Origin: Amedibacterium intestinale
GTDB taxonomy: Bacteria; Bacillota_I; Bacilli_A; Erysipelotrichales; Erysipelotrichaceae
Direction of reading: 5' to 3'
Length of the DNA stretch: 64,000 nt
NCBI RefSeq assembly: GCF_010537335.1
Contig: NZ_AP019711.1
Span: 1,240,001 to 1,304,000, forward strand
Numbering within the stretch: position 1 is the first letter of the stretch; each line of letters begins with the position of its first letter. The notes beneath the pieces are model-generated. The model ran no database searches, had not been told where the DNA came from, and saw nothing but the letters and a program-made list of their open reading frames with translations. Below are positions 12,111 to 21,000 of the stretch, piece by piece. The translations under genes and the position numbers were made by a program.

Positions 12111-13320
12111 GGTTATTTTCTACTATTTTTAAAAGCAGTTCTACACTTTTTTCCATTTCCTGAATAGAAGCATATTCATATTTTCCATGGAAATTATACC
12201 CTCCTGTACCTAAATTTGGACAAGGAAGGCCTTGATAAGTTAAACGTGCTCCATCGGTTCCTCCGCGTATCGCATGAGAAGATGGATGAATTCCTATATC
12301 TTTCATTGATTTTTTAACCAAATCAACTACACGCATATCTTTTTCAATAATAGAACGCATATTTGCATAACTGTCTTTAATTTCTAAGCGAATCGTATCT
12401 TTTGGATACTTCTGATTTAAATAATCTGCAATTCTTCTAAAATCTTCTTTCTGTTTTTCAAATAATTGTTCATCATGATTTCGAATAATATAAGACATTA
12501 CTGCATGCTCACATTCTCCATGTAAATCACAAAGATGATTAAATCCTTCATAACCTTCTGTATAAGCTGGATTTTGATTTACTGGAAGCATAGAATGAAA
12601 TTCCATTGCGACATGCAAAGCATTGATCATTTTTCCTTTTGCACTTCCTGGATGAATGCTTAAGCCTTGAATTTGAATATTTGCATCTGCAGCATTAAAG
12701 TTTTCATAATCTACACTGTCTACTTCACCACCATCAACGGTATAGGCAAAATCTGCATGAAATTTTTCCACATCAAAATGATCCGGTCCTCGTCCCACCT
12801 CTTCATCCGGTGTAAATGCAATACGTATATTACCATGTGGACGATTTTCTTTTAGAATAATTTCTGCCATCGTCAAAATTTCTGCAATTCCAGCTTTATC
12901 ATCTGCACCTAATAACGTTGTTCCATCGGTTACAATTAAATCTTCTCCAATTTTATTTCTTAAACTTTCAAATTCTTCTACACCCATAGAAATAGCAAGT
13001 TCTTTATTTAAAACGATACGAGAACCATCATAGTTCTTTATGATAGATGGATTTACATTTTTTCCACTCATATCTTCTGCTGTATCCATATGAGCTATAA
13101 ATCCAATATCTGCACATTCTTTATCTACATTAGATGGAATATTTCCATATACGATACCAAATTCATCGACATGTGCATCTTGTATTCCTAATTCTTTCAT
13201 CTCAGAAACTAAATATTCAGCCAGTTTCAACTGTTTTAATGTACTTGGTGTTGTCGTTGATGCACTATCAGACTGCGTATCAAAAGCAACATATTTTAAA
13301 AAACGATCTTGTACTTTCAT
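12103..13320 (-). CDS. pepT: Peptidase T (tripeptide aminopeptidase)
   Basis: A 405-residue M20B metallopeptidase that removes N-terminal residues from tripeptides in the cytoplasm. It shows the first metal ligand motif AHMDTA, the bridging Asp in LLGADDKAGIA, the catalytic Glu-Glu in TPDEEVGRG, and the PepT-typical IRGGTDGARLTYQGLPCPNLGTGG near the C-terminus. Full length. Convergent with the small membrane-protein gene and sharing its terminator. Confidence 0.95.
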   Translation of the reverse strand: MKVQDRFLKYVAFDTQSDSASTTTPSTLKQLKLAEYLVSEMKELGIQDAHVDEFGIVYGNIPSNVDKECADIGFIAHMDTAEDMSGKNVNPSIIKNYDGSRIVLNKELAISMGVEEFESLRNKIGEDLIVTDGTTLLGADDKAGIAEILTMAEIILKENRPHGNIRIAFTPDEEVGRGPDHFDVEKFHADFAYTVDGGEVDSVDYENFNAADANIQIQGLSIHPGSAKGKMINALHVAMEFHSMLPVNQNPAYTEGYEGFNHLCDLHGECEHAVMSYIIRNHDEQLFEKQKEDFRRIADYLNQKYPKDTIRLEIKDSYANMRSIIEKDMRVVDLVKKSMKDIGIHPSSHAIRGGTDGARLTYQGLPCPNLGTGGYNFHGKYEYASIQEMEKSVELLLKIVENNLS

Positions 13321-13369
13321 CTTATCCCTCTTTTCATGGGTATATTATACAATGAAACAGAAAATCTCT

Positions 13370-13822
13370 CTATACATATTGTGCTTCTAGCTGAAATCTT
13401 TTTAATTCATACAATATTTCTTCATAATCTTTTTTCATTGTCCTTACTATTTTATCTATATCTTTATTTGGAAACTTTTTACGTAAAACAAATGCACTTA
13501 AGGCTTTTCTTCCTTGTTCCATACTTGTAATTGAAAGCTCTAAAATATCCTTTTCATCAGAAAGAAAAATATAACGCATTTTATATAAAACATCTGTCAT
13601 AGTACCCATAATGCCAGCAGTATCTACAGGTTCCCCTCCATATGTTTCAATTAGTTTGGTCAATATTTTCTCATGATCAGATAAGGTATTTATCATTTCT
13701 TTCCATAATTTTCTTAACCTTTTTGTTTTCAACTTTTTTTGTAAAAATTTAAACAGCGAAGTTCCCATATGGGTACCTTTTAAAAGCTGATTTAATGCTT
13801 TATTTACTTTTTTTGAATTCAT
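13370..13822 (-). CDS. Helical protein, possibly ferritin-like (DUF2383-like)
   Basis: About 150 residues from the ATG at 13822 (GAGGTG seven bases upstream); the frame extends to 13870 without a good ribosome site. The whole chain reads as four amphipathic helices with charged Glu/His positions (HEKILTKLIETYGGEPVDTAG), reminiscent of ferritin-like PA2169/DUF2383 proteins. The di-iron ligand set is not complete enough to claim metal binding. No membrane span. The role is unknown. Confidence 0.6.
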   Translation of the reverse strand: MNSKKVNKALNQLLKGTHMGTSLFKFLQKKLKTKRLRKLWKEMINTLSDHEKILTKLIETYGGEPVDTAGIMGTMTDVLYKMRYIFLSDEKDILELSITSMEQGRKALSAFVLRKKFPNKDIDKIVRTMKKDYEEILYELKRFQLEAQYV

Positions 13823-13955
13823 GTATTTCACCTCAATTTCAGTATGTATCATATCGCTACATTTATGCATTATGAACCTTCTTATTCTGTAGTATCTCTT
13901 CTTTTTTTAATATCTATATGATAAGATAAAACTATATTAGAAAAGAGGAAAAAAG

Positions 13956-14846
13956 ATGAATCATATCGATCTGCACATGCATTCAAAATTCAGTATAGAT
14001 GGCGAATATTCTCCTGAAAGTTTATTAGAGATGGCATACCATCAGAATCTTCAAACCGTATCGATAACTGATCATAATAGTGTGAAAGCATATCAAGAAA
14101 TAACAAATACGCATGACATCTCGCTTATTCCAGGCATAGAATTGGATTGTCGCTTTCAAGGTAAAGATTTTCATCTGCTGGGCTATGGGATTGATATTCA
14201 TGCCCCTATTTATAAAAAAATAGAACAGGATATCATGAAACAAGAACAAGAATGCAGCCAAAAGCGACTATCCCTTATCAAAGAAAAGCTGCATCTTGAA
14301 ATTGATGAGGAAAAACTAAAAGAAGTATCCCCATTTGGTATCTATGTGCCTGAAACAATTTGTGAAATTGCAATGAAAGATAAAAGAAATCAGAAGAATC
14401 CTTATTTACAGCCATATTTCCCACAGGGGGAAAGAAGTAATAACCCATATGTAAATTTTTATTGGGATTTTTGTTCACAAGGAAAAATTGCTTATACAAA
14501 AATAAATTATATTTCTATGGAAGATGCCGTTTCCATTTATCATAAACAAGGCGGTATCGCTGTAGTGGCACATCCTGGAAACAATGTGAAAGAAGATCTG
14601 CAGTTAATGGAAGATATTAGACATCTAGGTATTGACGGTATTGAAGTATACAGCAGTTATCACACACAGGAACAAATTGCATTTTATCATAAGGTTTGTC
14701 AAAAATATCAGTTAATAGAAACAGCAGGAAGCGATTTTCATGATAAAACAAAACCAAATGTATCCATGGGATTATGTCATATGCCCAAAGAACAGGAAGA
14801 AATGTTAATAAAAACAATGCTTTCTTTAAAAAGCAGAAGAACTTAA
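13956..14846 (+). CDS. PHP-domain phosphoesterase
   Basis: A 296-residue PHP protein with the N-terminal metal motif DLHMHSKFSIDG, TDHNS (residues about 36-40), the middle AHPG and the C-terminal GSDFHD. All four canonical PHP motifs are present, so an active trinuclear-metal phosphoesterase is likely. Stand-alone PHP proteins of this type include 3',5'-nucleoside bisphosphate phosphatases (YciV/RnaAM-like), but the substrate here is not proven. Preceded by GAGGAAAAA and followed by a strong terminator. Confidence 0.85.
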   Translation: MNHIDLHMHSKFSIDGEYSPESLLEMAYHQNLQTVSITDHNSVKAYQEITNTHDISLIPGIELDCRFQGKDFHLLGYGIDIHAPIYKKIEQDIMKQEQECSQKRLSLIKEKLHLEIDEEKLKEVSPFGIYVPETICEIAMKDKRNQKNPYLQPYFPQGERSNNPYVNFYWDFCSQGKIAYTKINYISMEDAVSIYHKQGGIAVVAHPGNNVKEDLQLMEDIRHLGIDGIEVYSSYHTQEQIAFYHKVCQKYQLIETAGSDFHDKTKPNVSMGLCHMPKEQEEMLIKTMLSLKSRRT

Positions 14847-14871
14847 AATGAAGTATTCTTCTGCTTTTTTT
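14828..14871 (+). terminator. Terminator of the PHP gene
   Basis: AAAAGCAGAAGAA pairs with TTCTTCTGCTTTT and is followed by T's. The left arm lies in the last codons of the gene. Confidence 0.85.
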
Positions 14872-14921
14872 CTCTCATGCTTGTTTTAAAGCAAAAAAGT
14901 GTTATTATTATATATGGAATT

Positions 14922-14996
14922 GCCGACGTGGCTCAATGGCAGAGCAATTGTTTCGTAATCAATAGGTTGGAAGTTCGATTCTTCTCGTCGGCACCA
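14922..14996 (+). tRNA. tRNA-Thr (anticodon CGT)
   Basis: Perfect seven-pair acceptor GCCGACG/CGTCGGC, D-arm GCTC/GAGC, anticodon loop TTCGTAA, T-loop TTCGATT and encoded CCA. The anticodon stem ATTGT/TCAAT has a T-T opposition at position 31-39, next to the loop. Confidence 0.9.
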
Positions 14997-15006
14997 TAAA
15001 TTAGAT

Positions 15007-15057
15007 AACTGAGTTCTATGGATAAATATGTTTGTTTTTCCAAAACTCAGTTTTTTT
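15007..15057 (+). terminator. Terminator after tRNA-Thr
   Basis: AACTGAGTT (15007-15015) pairs with AACTCAGTT (15044-15052), then seven T's. Confidence 0.75.
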
Positions 15058-15170
15058 GATTAAGAATAACAGGACTTTTATGTATTCATTTGTAATTATT
15101 CTATATTTTTTTATCTGGAGGTGTACAGATGCTGAAAAAGAGTGGTACTATGTCAAGATTTCGGACACAT

Positions 15171-15992
15171 TTAATTGAGACTTTTTTTCTTTTCGAAATT
15201 ACGTTCATAATTATTAGGAGATTCATAGTCGCAATGGCTGTGAATCCTAACTGTATTGTAAAAAGTTTCGATATATTCAAATACCATTTGATACGCCATT
15301 TGATAATCAATCATCTTTTTTCTATTCAGCCATTCTCTTTTTATCAGTGAATGAAATGATTCTATACACGCATTATCCCATGGATTTCCCTTTGCTGAAT
15401 AACTGTGCTTCATTCCTGCTGTTAATTCCTGATACCACTTTGAGACGAACTGTACTCCCCTGTCACTATGGATTACAACTGGTTTTTCCATGTTTCTTCT
15501 TTCTTTTGCCTTTTCCAAACACTCTAATACATCTTTTACTTCCATCGTCCTGCTCAGTTTCCAGCTTATGATCTTGCGTGAATACAGATCCATGATGCTT
15601 GTCAAATAGACAAATCCTTCTTCCTGCGTCCATATGTATGTGATATCCGTACACCATGCTGCATTTGGTTCGTCTTGTTGAAAATCTCTTTTTAGTATAT
15701 TGGCAAGGGTCGCTGAATAATCACAGTCTCTCGTTGTTTTTGTTCGATGCTTGATATATTGGGCTTTAATGCCATTTTCACGCATATATTTTCCTACTGT
15801 ACGCTCTGAAATTACTTCTCCCTGTTTTCTTAATTCACGAGTGATTTTGGGTGCACCATAATTTTCATATGACTTTTTATGGACTTCTTTTCTTTTTTCT
15901 ACAACACGTTCTTTACGTTTTGCTGTTTTACTTTTATCTCGCTTTTTCCAGTCATAATATCCAGATTTTGAAATGCCTGATTTCTCAAGCAC
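15171..15992 (-). CDS. IS3-family transposase OrfB (DDE domain)
   Basis: A 273-residue DDE integrase-type catalytic part. Catalytic residues are in AWCTDITYIW, IHSDRGVQF and NACIESFHSLIKREW. The GTG at 15992 is only the nominal start. The frame stays open upstream past the orfA stop to the slippery site at 16082-16088, so the working product is an OrfAB fusion made by -1 frameshifting. No stop or frameshift breaks the frame, so the element may still be functional. Confidence 0.88.
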   Translation of the reverse strand: MLEKSGISKSGYYDWKKRDKSKTAKRKERVVEKRKEVHKKSYENYGAPKITRELRKQGEVISERTVGKYMRENGIKAQYIKHRTKTTRDCDYSATLANILKRDFQQDEPNAAWCTDITYIWTQEEGFVYLTSIMDLYSRKIISWKLSRTMEVKDVLECLEKAKERRNMEKPVVIHSDRGVQFVSKWYQELTAGMKHSYSAKGNPWDNACIESFHSLIKREWLNRKKMIDYQMAYQMVFEYIETFYNTVRIHSHCDYESPNNYERNFEKKKSLN

Positions 15993-16057
15993 ACCGGAAA
16001 CAGAAAATTCTTTTCGTTTTTCTGCGGTATCTTCTACTTGTTCATATACAGCTCTCG

Positions 16058-16357
16058 TTAATCTCCCAGTATGCCTATAGCCTTTTTTAAGATTTCAAGT
16101 GCATCCTTCGTATCACGCAGTTCACGTTTCAGGCGTGCAACTTCCTTGGCTTCATCAGATTCAAAATTACCCGTTCCTCTCATTTCTATGGTACCATTAC
16201 TGGATTGACGAGCTTCTCTTAACCATCTGGCTAATGTGCTCTCGCCTATACCTAGATTTGCAGCCCATTCTTTTCTGGAAAGATCTTTATGTTCCTGTGC
16301 ATATCGCACAGCATTGTTTCTAAATTCGTTATCAAATACTGGTTTCTTATTTGCCAT
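16058..16357 (-). CDS. IS3-family OrfA (helix-turn-helix)
   Basis: A 99-residue protein from the ATG at 16357 (GGAG seven bases upstream): MANKKPVFDNEFRNNAV, a helix-turn-helix with WAANLGIGESTLARW, then a leucine-zipper-like helix (VARLKRELRDTKDALEILKKA). It binds the IS ends and regulates transposition. The A AAA AAG slip motif lies in its last codons. Confidence 0.88.
   Translation of the reverse strand: MANKKPVFDNEFRNNAVRYAQEHKDLSRKEWAANLGIGESTLARWLREARQSSNGTIEMRGTGNFESDEAKEVARLKRELRDTKDALEILKKAIGILGD
16082..16088 (-). promoter_or_regulatory. Programmed -1 frameshift site A AAA AAG
   Basis: On the minus strand the heptamer AAAAAAG is phased A AAA AAG in the orfA frame, eleven codons before its stop. 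The -1 frame is continuously open into orfB. This is the canonical IS3 slippery sequence. Confidence 0.8.
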
Positions 16358-16457
16358 TTTTTTACTCCTTACGTTGCTTCTTTTATATGTTGTCATCATT
16401 GTATCAAATACATGCATGTTTCTCTATTAGGACTGTCCAGTTTTTATTCTAACATCA

Positions 16458-16522
16458 GCATCCAGGATAGCCTGAGCCAAAGCCACTTTCCTAGGATCTC
16501 TTTTCTTTCTTGCCATTTCCAT
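16458..16522 (-). pseudogene. N-terminal stub of an IS256-type transposase
   Basis: Minus strand from the ATG at 16522 after AAAGGAGAAAAGGAAGT: MEMARKKRDPRKVALAQAIL, then reading into IS3. The start resembles mutator-type transposases. Only about 22 codons remain because IS3 inserted here. Confidence 0.65.
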
Positions 16523-16616
16523 ACTTCCTTTTCTCCTTTATTTTAACATAAAACTATTAAAAACCGTGTGAGTTGAGCCGTACGCTCTCAACTTACACGG
16601 TTTATATTACACTCTC
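16523..16616 (-). repeat. IS256-type left end with subterminal hairpin
   Basis: Read from 16616 inward on the minus strand: GAGAGTGTAATATAAACCGT, then arms AAACCGTGTAAGTTGAG / CTCAACTCACACGGTTT (16587-16603 and 16561-16577). The same end occurs twice, as a palindrome, at 24841-24909. The hairpin probably blocks transcription entering the element from outside. Confidence 0.7.
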
Positions 16617-16650
16617 AAAAGTTTATGCTTCACACTCTGTCTCTGCCTCA

Positions 16651-16884
16651 TCAAAAAAAAGAAAGCTGTCCAAGACCAAGTGAATGCGATGTCTCACTTT
16701 TCGTTCCAAACAGTTTTTTCTTCAGATATTCATTCTCTTCTTTCAGTAATGCATTTTCATTTTTCAAACGTGTATTCTCATCCCTTAAGATCTGCATATC
16801 TTCGTTTAATTTCTTGATAAGTGAATTCATTTCAGTAAGTTGTGCCGTAAGATTTAATAACACCTGTTCTTTCATGAAATCCAC
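16651..16884 (-). pseudogene. IS66 TnpC, N-terminal fragment
   Basis: A 77-residue remnant: a coiled coil (MNSLIKKLNEDMQILRDENT onward) followed by EYLKKKLFGTKSE, the start of the IS66 zinc-finger region. It ends in a run of eight T's. Removing one T would continue the frame a few codons (DEAETECEA) before the inserted IS256 end, so a frameshift and the insertion both disrupt it. Confidence 0.8.
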
Positions 16885-16938
16885 TCTCTTTAACTATTAT
16901 ACCATTTTCAAATAATAAAATCATGGATAAACAGAGAT

Positions 16939-17295
16939 TTAAAATACTTTTTTAGGCATGGATTTCTGTATCCTTTTGGGCTGTTCTATATGCAGCTCTT
17001 CCATCAGCCAGCGAAACTGCTGGGAAGTAATGAGCTGTGCTTCCTGTTCGTTTCTAGGCTATTTGAATTTTCCGTTTTCCAGTTTCTTGTAAAGCAGGAC
17101 GAAACCATCTTCTTCCCAGTAGAGTGCCTTTAATTTTGAGGAACTTTTTCCACAGAAGAGGAAAAGAGAATTGGAACATGGATCAAGGTGGAAATTCTGT
17201 TGAACGATGGCAGCCAGTCCATCAATGGATTTTCTCATATCTGTATAACCTGTTGCGATATAGATCTTCTCAGCTTTTGAGATATCACCTAGCAT
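16939..17295 (-). pseudogene. IS66 TnpB with internal amber stop
   Basis: The IS66 Orf2 protein (GYTDMRKSIDGLAAIVQ, FLFCGKSSSKLKALYWEEDG) stops at LENGKFK because of TAG at 17059-17061. The same frame continues PRNEQEAQ, ITSQQFRWLMEELHIEQPKR, to TAA at 16939-16941. That is the normal IS66 Orf2 C-terminus, where the stop replaces the Trp of the usual W-P-R. TGG to TAG is a one-base change. Confidence 0.85.
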
Positions 17296-17636
17296 AACAG
17301 CACCTTCAACATATTCACAAGCACATCAATATCAATATTATCTGGCACGTGGATATGAATATCTCCTTTTATGATTTCAATATTTTCATGAGTGATTTCT
17401 TTTTCTTCATTTACCACTAAGGGATAAAAATCCTGATCATCATCAGCCTCTTTTATTGCCAATTCTCTAAACTTTTTAAGATAATAGTAGTAAGATGGTT
17501 CTGATATATTATTCTCATCGCACCACCTCTTTACAGGAAGCCCGCTGTCACGACAGTTTTGTATGATCTGTTTCCATTGACTTAATCTGACATTATCATT
17601 TACACATTGGATCTTGGTTCTCATAAATAAAGTCAC
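17289..17636 (-). CDS. IS66 TnpA (helix-turn-helix)
   Basis: Up to 115 residues with a helix-turn-helix (WKQIIQNCRDSGLPVKRWCD, then ISEPSYYYYLKKF), typical of IS66 OrfA. Start uncertain: GTG at 17636 or ATG at 17624. Overlaps tnpB by seven bases. Intact, but an orphan because tnpB and tnpC are broken. Confidence 0.8.
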   Translation of the reverse strand: MTLFMRTKIQCVNDNVRLSQWKQIIQNCRDSGLPVKRWCDENNISEPSYYYYLKKFRELAIKEADDDQDFYPLVVNEEKEITHENIEIIKGDIHIHVPDNIDIDVLVNMLKVLLC

Positions 17637-17704
17637 ACCCTTCTGATTTATAGTAAGTTGATACTCGAATTACTATAATATAGTAACTTGAGCACTCAGC
17701 TTAC

Positions 17705-18036
17705 TGTATCTCAGCTATAAGTGTGACATAATTTAGTCTACTATGATATACACTATTTTATTTTGCGGTTACATCAAAGAAAATAGAACGGTTGTTACTA
17801 CTCCTATAATTTTTGTGAGTTTATTTAGTCTTACTACATTATCCATAAACATTATCCTTTCAAAATAGCAAAACAGCCCCAAAAATGTATTGGAGCTGAA
17901 AATAGGGTGGACTAACTCATACCTTAAAACTAAGAATGAGCTAATCCTAACAATTTTAGAAGACTTTAAATTCGTAAATTCTTGATTCTATACGATTAAT
18001 AAGTCCAAAATCGCAATCAGTTATTTTACTACTTTT
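17705..18036. other. Intergenic stretch past the IS66 end
   Basis: Apart from the terminator at 17874-17898 I see no gene here. Confidence 0.35.
17874..17898 (-). terminator. Probable terminator of the large glycosidase gene
   Basis: Minus-strand hairpin CAGCTCCAA / TTGGGGCTG followed by TTTT, about 140 bp past the stop codon. The T-tract is short. Confidence 0.5.
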
Positions 18037-21000
18037 CTATTTTTTTCTTTTCTTTGTTTCATAACCTAGTACTAATCCGGATCCAGCTAATAAACTAAAT
18101 AACAATGGTAAGTTTACTCCATTTCCTGTACTTGGTCCTTCTGATTGTTCAGGATTTTCTGGTTTTCCTGGTTGTTCAGGATTTTCTGGTTTTCCTGGTA
18201 TTTGTTCTTTCTTAACTAAGTTATCTTTCGCATATTTTAAAGAAGAAATCAAATCATTCATCTGAGTTTCATTAATATCTGAAGTATCTTGTACAGCTTT
18301 TTCTAATGCTTTTCTTGCTGATTCAAATTTCTTCCAAGAATCTTTTGTATACTCATTCTCATTTAAAGATGATAAGCTATCTAGCAACTCATTTGCTTTT
18401 GTTGTATCTGCACGTTTTACTAATACTTGTCTATGTGCATTGATTTTTTCAATTAGTTTTTCAACTTCTTCATCTGATGCTGTATTTTGATTCGCTAATA
18501 GTTTTTCTGCTGCTTTTAAAGTATCTTTTGCAACTTTATTGTACTCTTTTATAGAAGTTTTTGTATATGTCTTACTTAAATCTTCATTTACAAGAGCTTC
18601 TAAACGACTGAAATCTATGCGATAAATAGAATCCGCAGGTCTTCCTTTTTTTGTTCCGTATGCTTCAAATTCTACAATATGATCAGAAGTGCTTGTTTTA
18701 TTGTTATTTCCGTTTACATAAATTCGGATATATCGTGCAGTTTCTGGCTGATCTAAAACAATTTCTTTTCCATCTGCTGTTTCTTGATACAAATCATCTT
18801 TTCCTTTGCCCAAATTATGCACAGTTCCATCCTTATCAGAATTGAATACAACCGTCTTATCTTTGAAATCTTTATCATTACTCAACACGATTGCTGTTGG
18901 TCCATAAGTTCTATTATCACCAAAATAACGTGTCAAATGTAATTTATTCAATTCACATGCTGTTCCTAAATCAATTTCAACATAACGAGAATGAAGCTTC
19001 TGATCTGAAGTATCCGTTAACTCTAAGTAATTATTTGTATCCTTAACACCATCATTTACTTGAGTAAATGGACGATCACTTTTTTCAGAAATCACTTCAT
19101 TTTCAGTTACATCAAATGCACTGAGCTTAACTTCTTTATTAACACTACGTGCCACAACATTACCATTAATATCTTTTTCGTCAACATAATCTGTTATTTC
19201 ATCAAATGCCAATGCTCGATCCAATAACGTAATATAAGAAGTTTTTCCTTCTAATCCTTTAGCAAATACTAATTCACCTTTTTCAAGTTCCAAATCTTTA
19301 TTTGCTTTGTTATATGCAGAGCCAACCAATTCACCATCAATATAAAGTTTCAACATTCCATTTACTTCTTTCACTGCTGCAAATTGATGTTTTTTACCAT
19401 CTGCTATCATACCTTTTGTTTCTGATGTAACAGATCCATCATCTTGACGTGTTTTCTTGACATACTTCGAATTTGCTGTTGTTCCATTCAACGTGAATGT
19501 CAAATATCCTTCCTCGTCAATTCCAACACTATAACCATTTTCCTGACGCATGATTTCAACGCCTTTGGATGCTGTTTCAAGAGTACCTAAAACAGTAAAT
19601 CCTCCGCTTCCATCAATTGACAGTGTTTTTCCTTTAGAAATTTCTTTTCCGTTCAACTGACGATTAACTACGCTGTTAACAATATCATCTTTATAGTAAT
19701 CATCAACAACTGTCAAAGAACTTGTGTTTCCAGTTACATCTTTTACTCCATTTACTTTTACTTCAATATCTGACAAATCTTTTACTTCTTCTTTCAATGT
19801 CAACTCAACTGTACGTAAATCCTCTTTTAATGTAACCTTTTCTACTTCGTTATTTGTAACTTTGAAATTTTCTGCCTTTGGTGTGCGAATCGTTTCATTA
19901 AACTCTAATTCAACTACTTTATCATCACCATGAATAGACTTAACTGTTGCACTTGTTGTATCTTTTTCACCATACTGCATGATTAATACTTCTTTTGGTT
20001 TCAATGTAAATGTTACTTTTTCATCATATGAAAGTGGTTTGTTAGTTTGGTACTTATCAACATTACCAACAACAACTCTACCATAAACATCCTTCATACC
20101 TTCATTAACACCTACTAAACGGTCATACGTTAAAGTGTATGTCTGTTCAACATCTTTTGGATTTCGAATAGAAACTATACCTTCATTTCCATTCCAGCAA
20201 GAATATCCATAAACTTCTCCAGTTTCTGGATTTCCACCAAACATTTTTGATTTTTGAAGAATATCAAAATTATCTTCAATCCAGTTTGCAGCCTCAGCAT
20301 TGATATCCCATTTATCATCATCAAACATAGATGGACTATAATAGTATTCCCAGAATGCCGTACCACGTGTTCCTAACATATACAGATGTTCACGTAATTC
20401 TTCATCACTATAATTGATTAAATAATTTGGCTTTCCACCAGGAGCACTATTTGCTGTTTTTGCATACACCGGATCATGATTATAGAAGTATTTATTTGGA
20501 AGCTGCCACTGATTTTCATTAAAGAAATCATAATAATCACCATCGCGATATGTTAACATTGCTTCTTGATCTGTAGCGTTAAATTTATAGTTGAAACCAC
20601 TGTCTCCAGTATTTTGCATCCAAACACTATTGACCCATTGCACATGCCAAGGACTTGGGTTTGTGTAAGATGTCATATTCAGCCATAATCCCTTATCTCC
20701 ACGTTGTGCACGCATGTCTTCAAACATATCTGTCCAACGTTCGTACGTTTCGCTGATGGTATAGAAATCCCCACCTGTTACATGGTAATTTCCTTCAGCA
20801 GTTGAAGGTTTTAACAGCATTCCATCTAATTTCCAATAGTTGATATCAAACTTTTCTTGATAATTTACAAAAATATCATTCACAAGTTTATTTAAATAAC
20901 GAGCATCGGAAATATTAATATCATTTCCTGATTGATGATTTACAGAACCAAGATTATTTTTTGCAATCCAATTAGCAATCATAGTTTGTGTACCATAACC

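Larger units (their letters stand above)
15143..16457 (-). mobile_element. IS3-family insertion sequence
   Basis: Contains orfA and orfB joined by a -1 frameshift. Ends are placed by TG-starting sequences that reach a shared GGACA core about 20 bp inside: TGGTACTATG at 15143 and, on the minus strand, TGATGTTAGA ending at 16457. Inverted-repeat similarity is partial and I see no target duplication, so each boundary could be off by about 10 bp. The right end interrupts an IS256-type transposase gene after about 22 codons. Confidence 0.7.
16617..17704 (-). mobile_element. IS66-family element, truncated and decayed
   Basis: Order tnpA-tnpB-tnpC on the minus strand. The upstream end is the GTAAGC terminus, seen on the minus strand at 17699-17704. 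tnpA is intact, tnpB has a nonsense codon, and tnpC is cut by the IS256-type end after about 78 codons. The main DDE transposase is missing, so the element is immobile. Confidence 0.8.
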
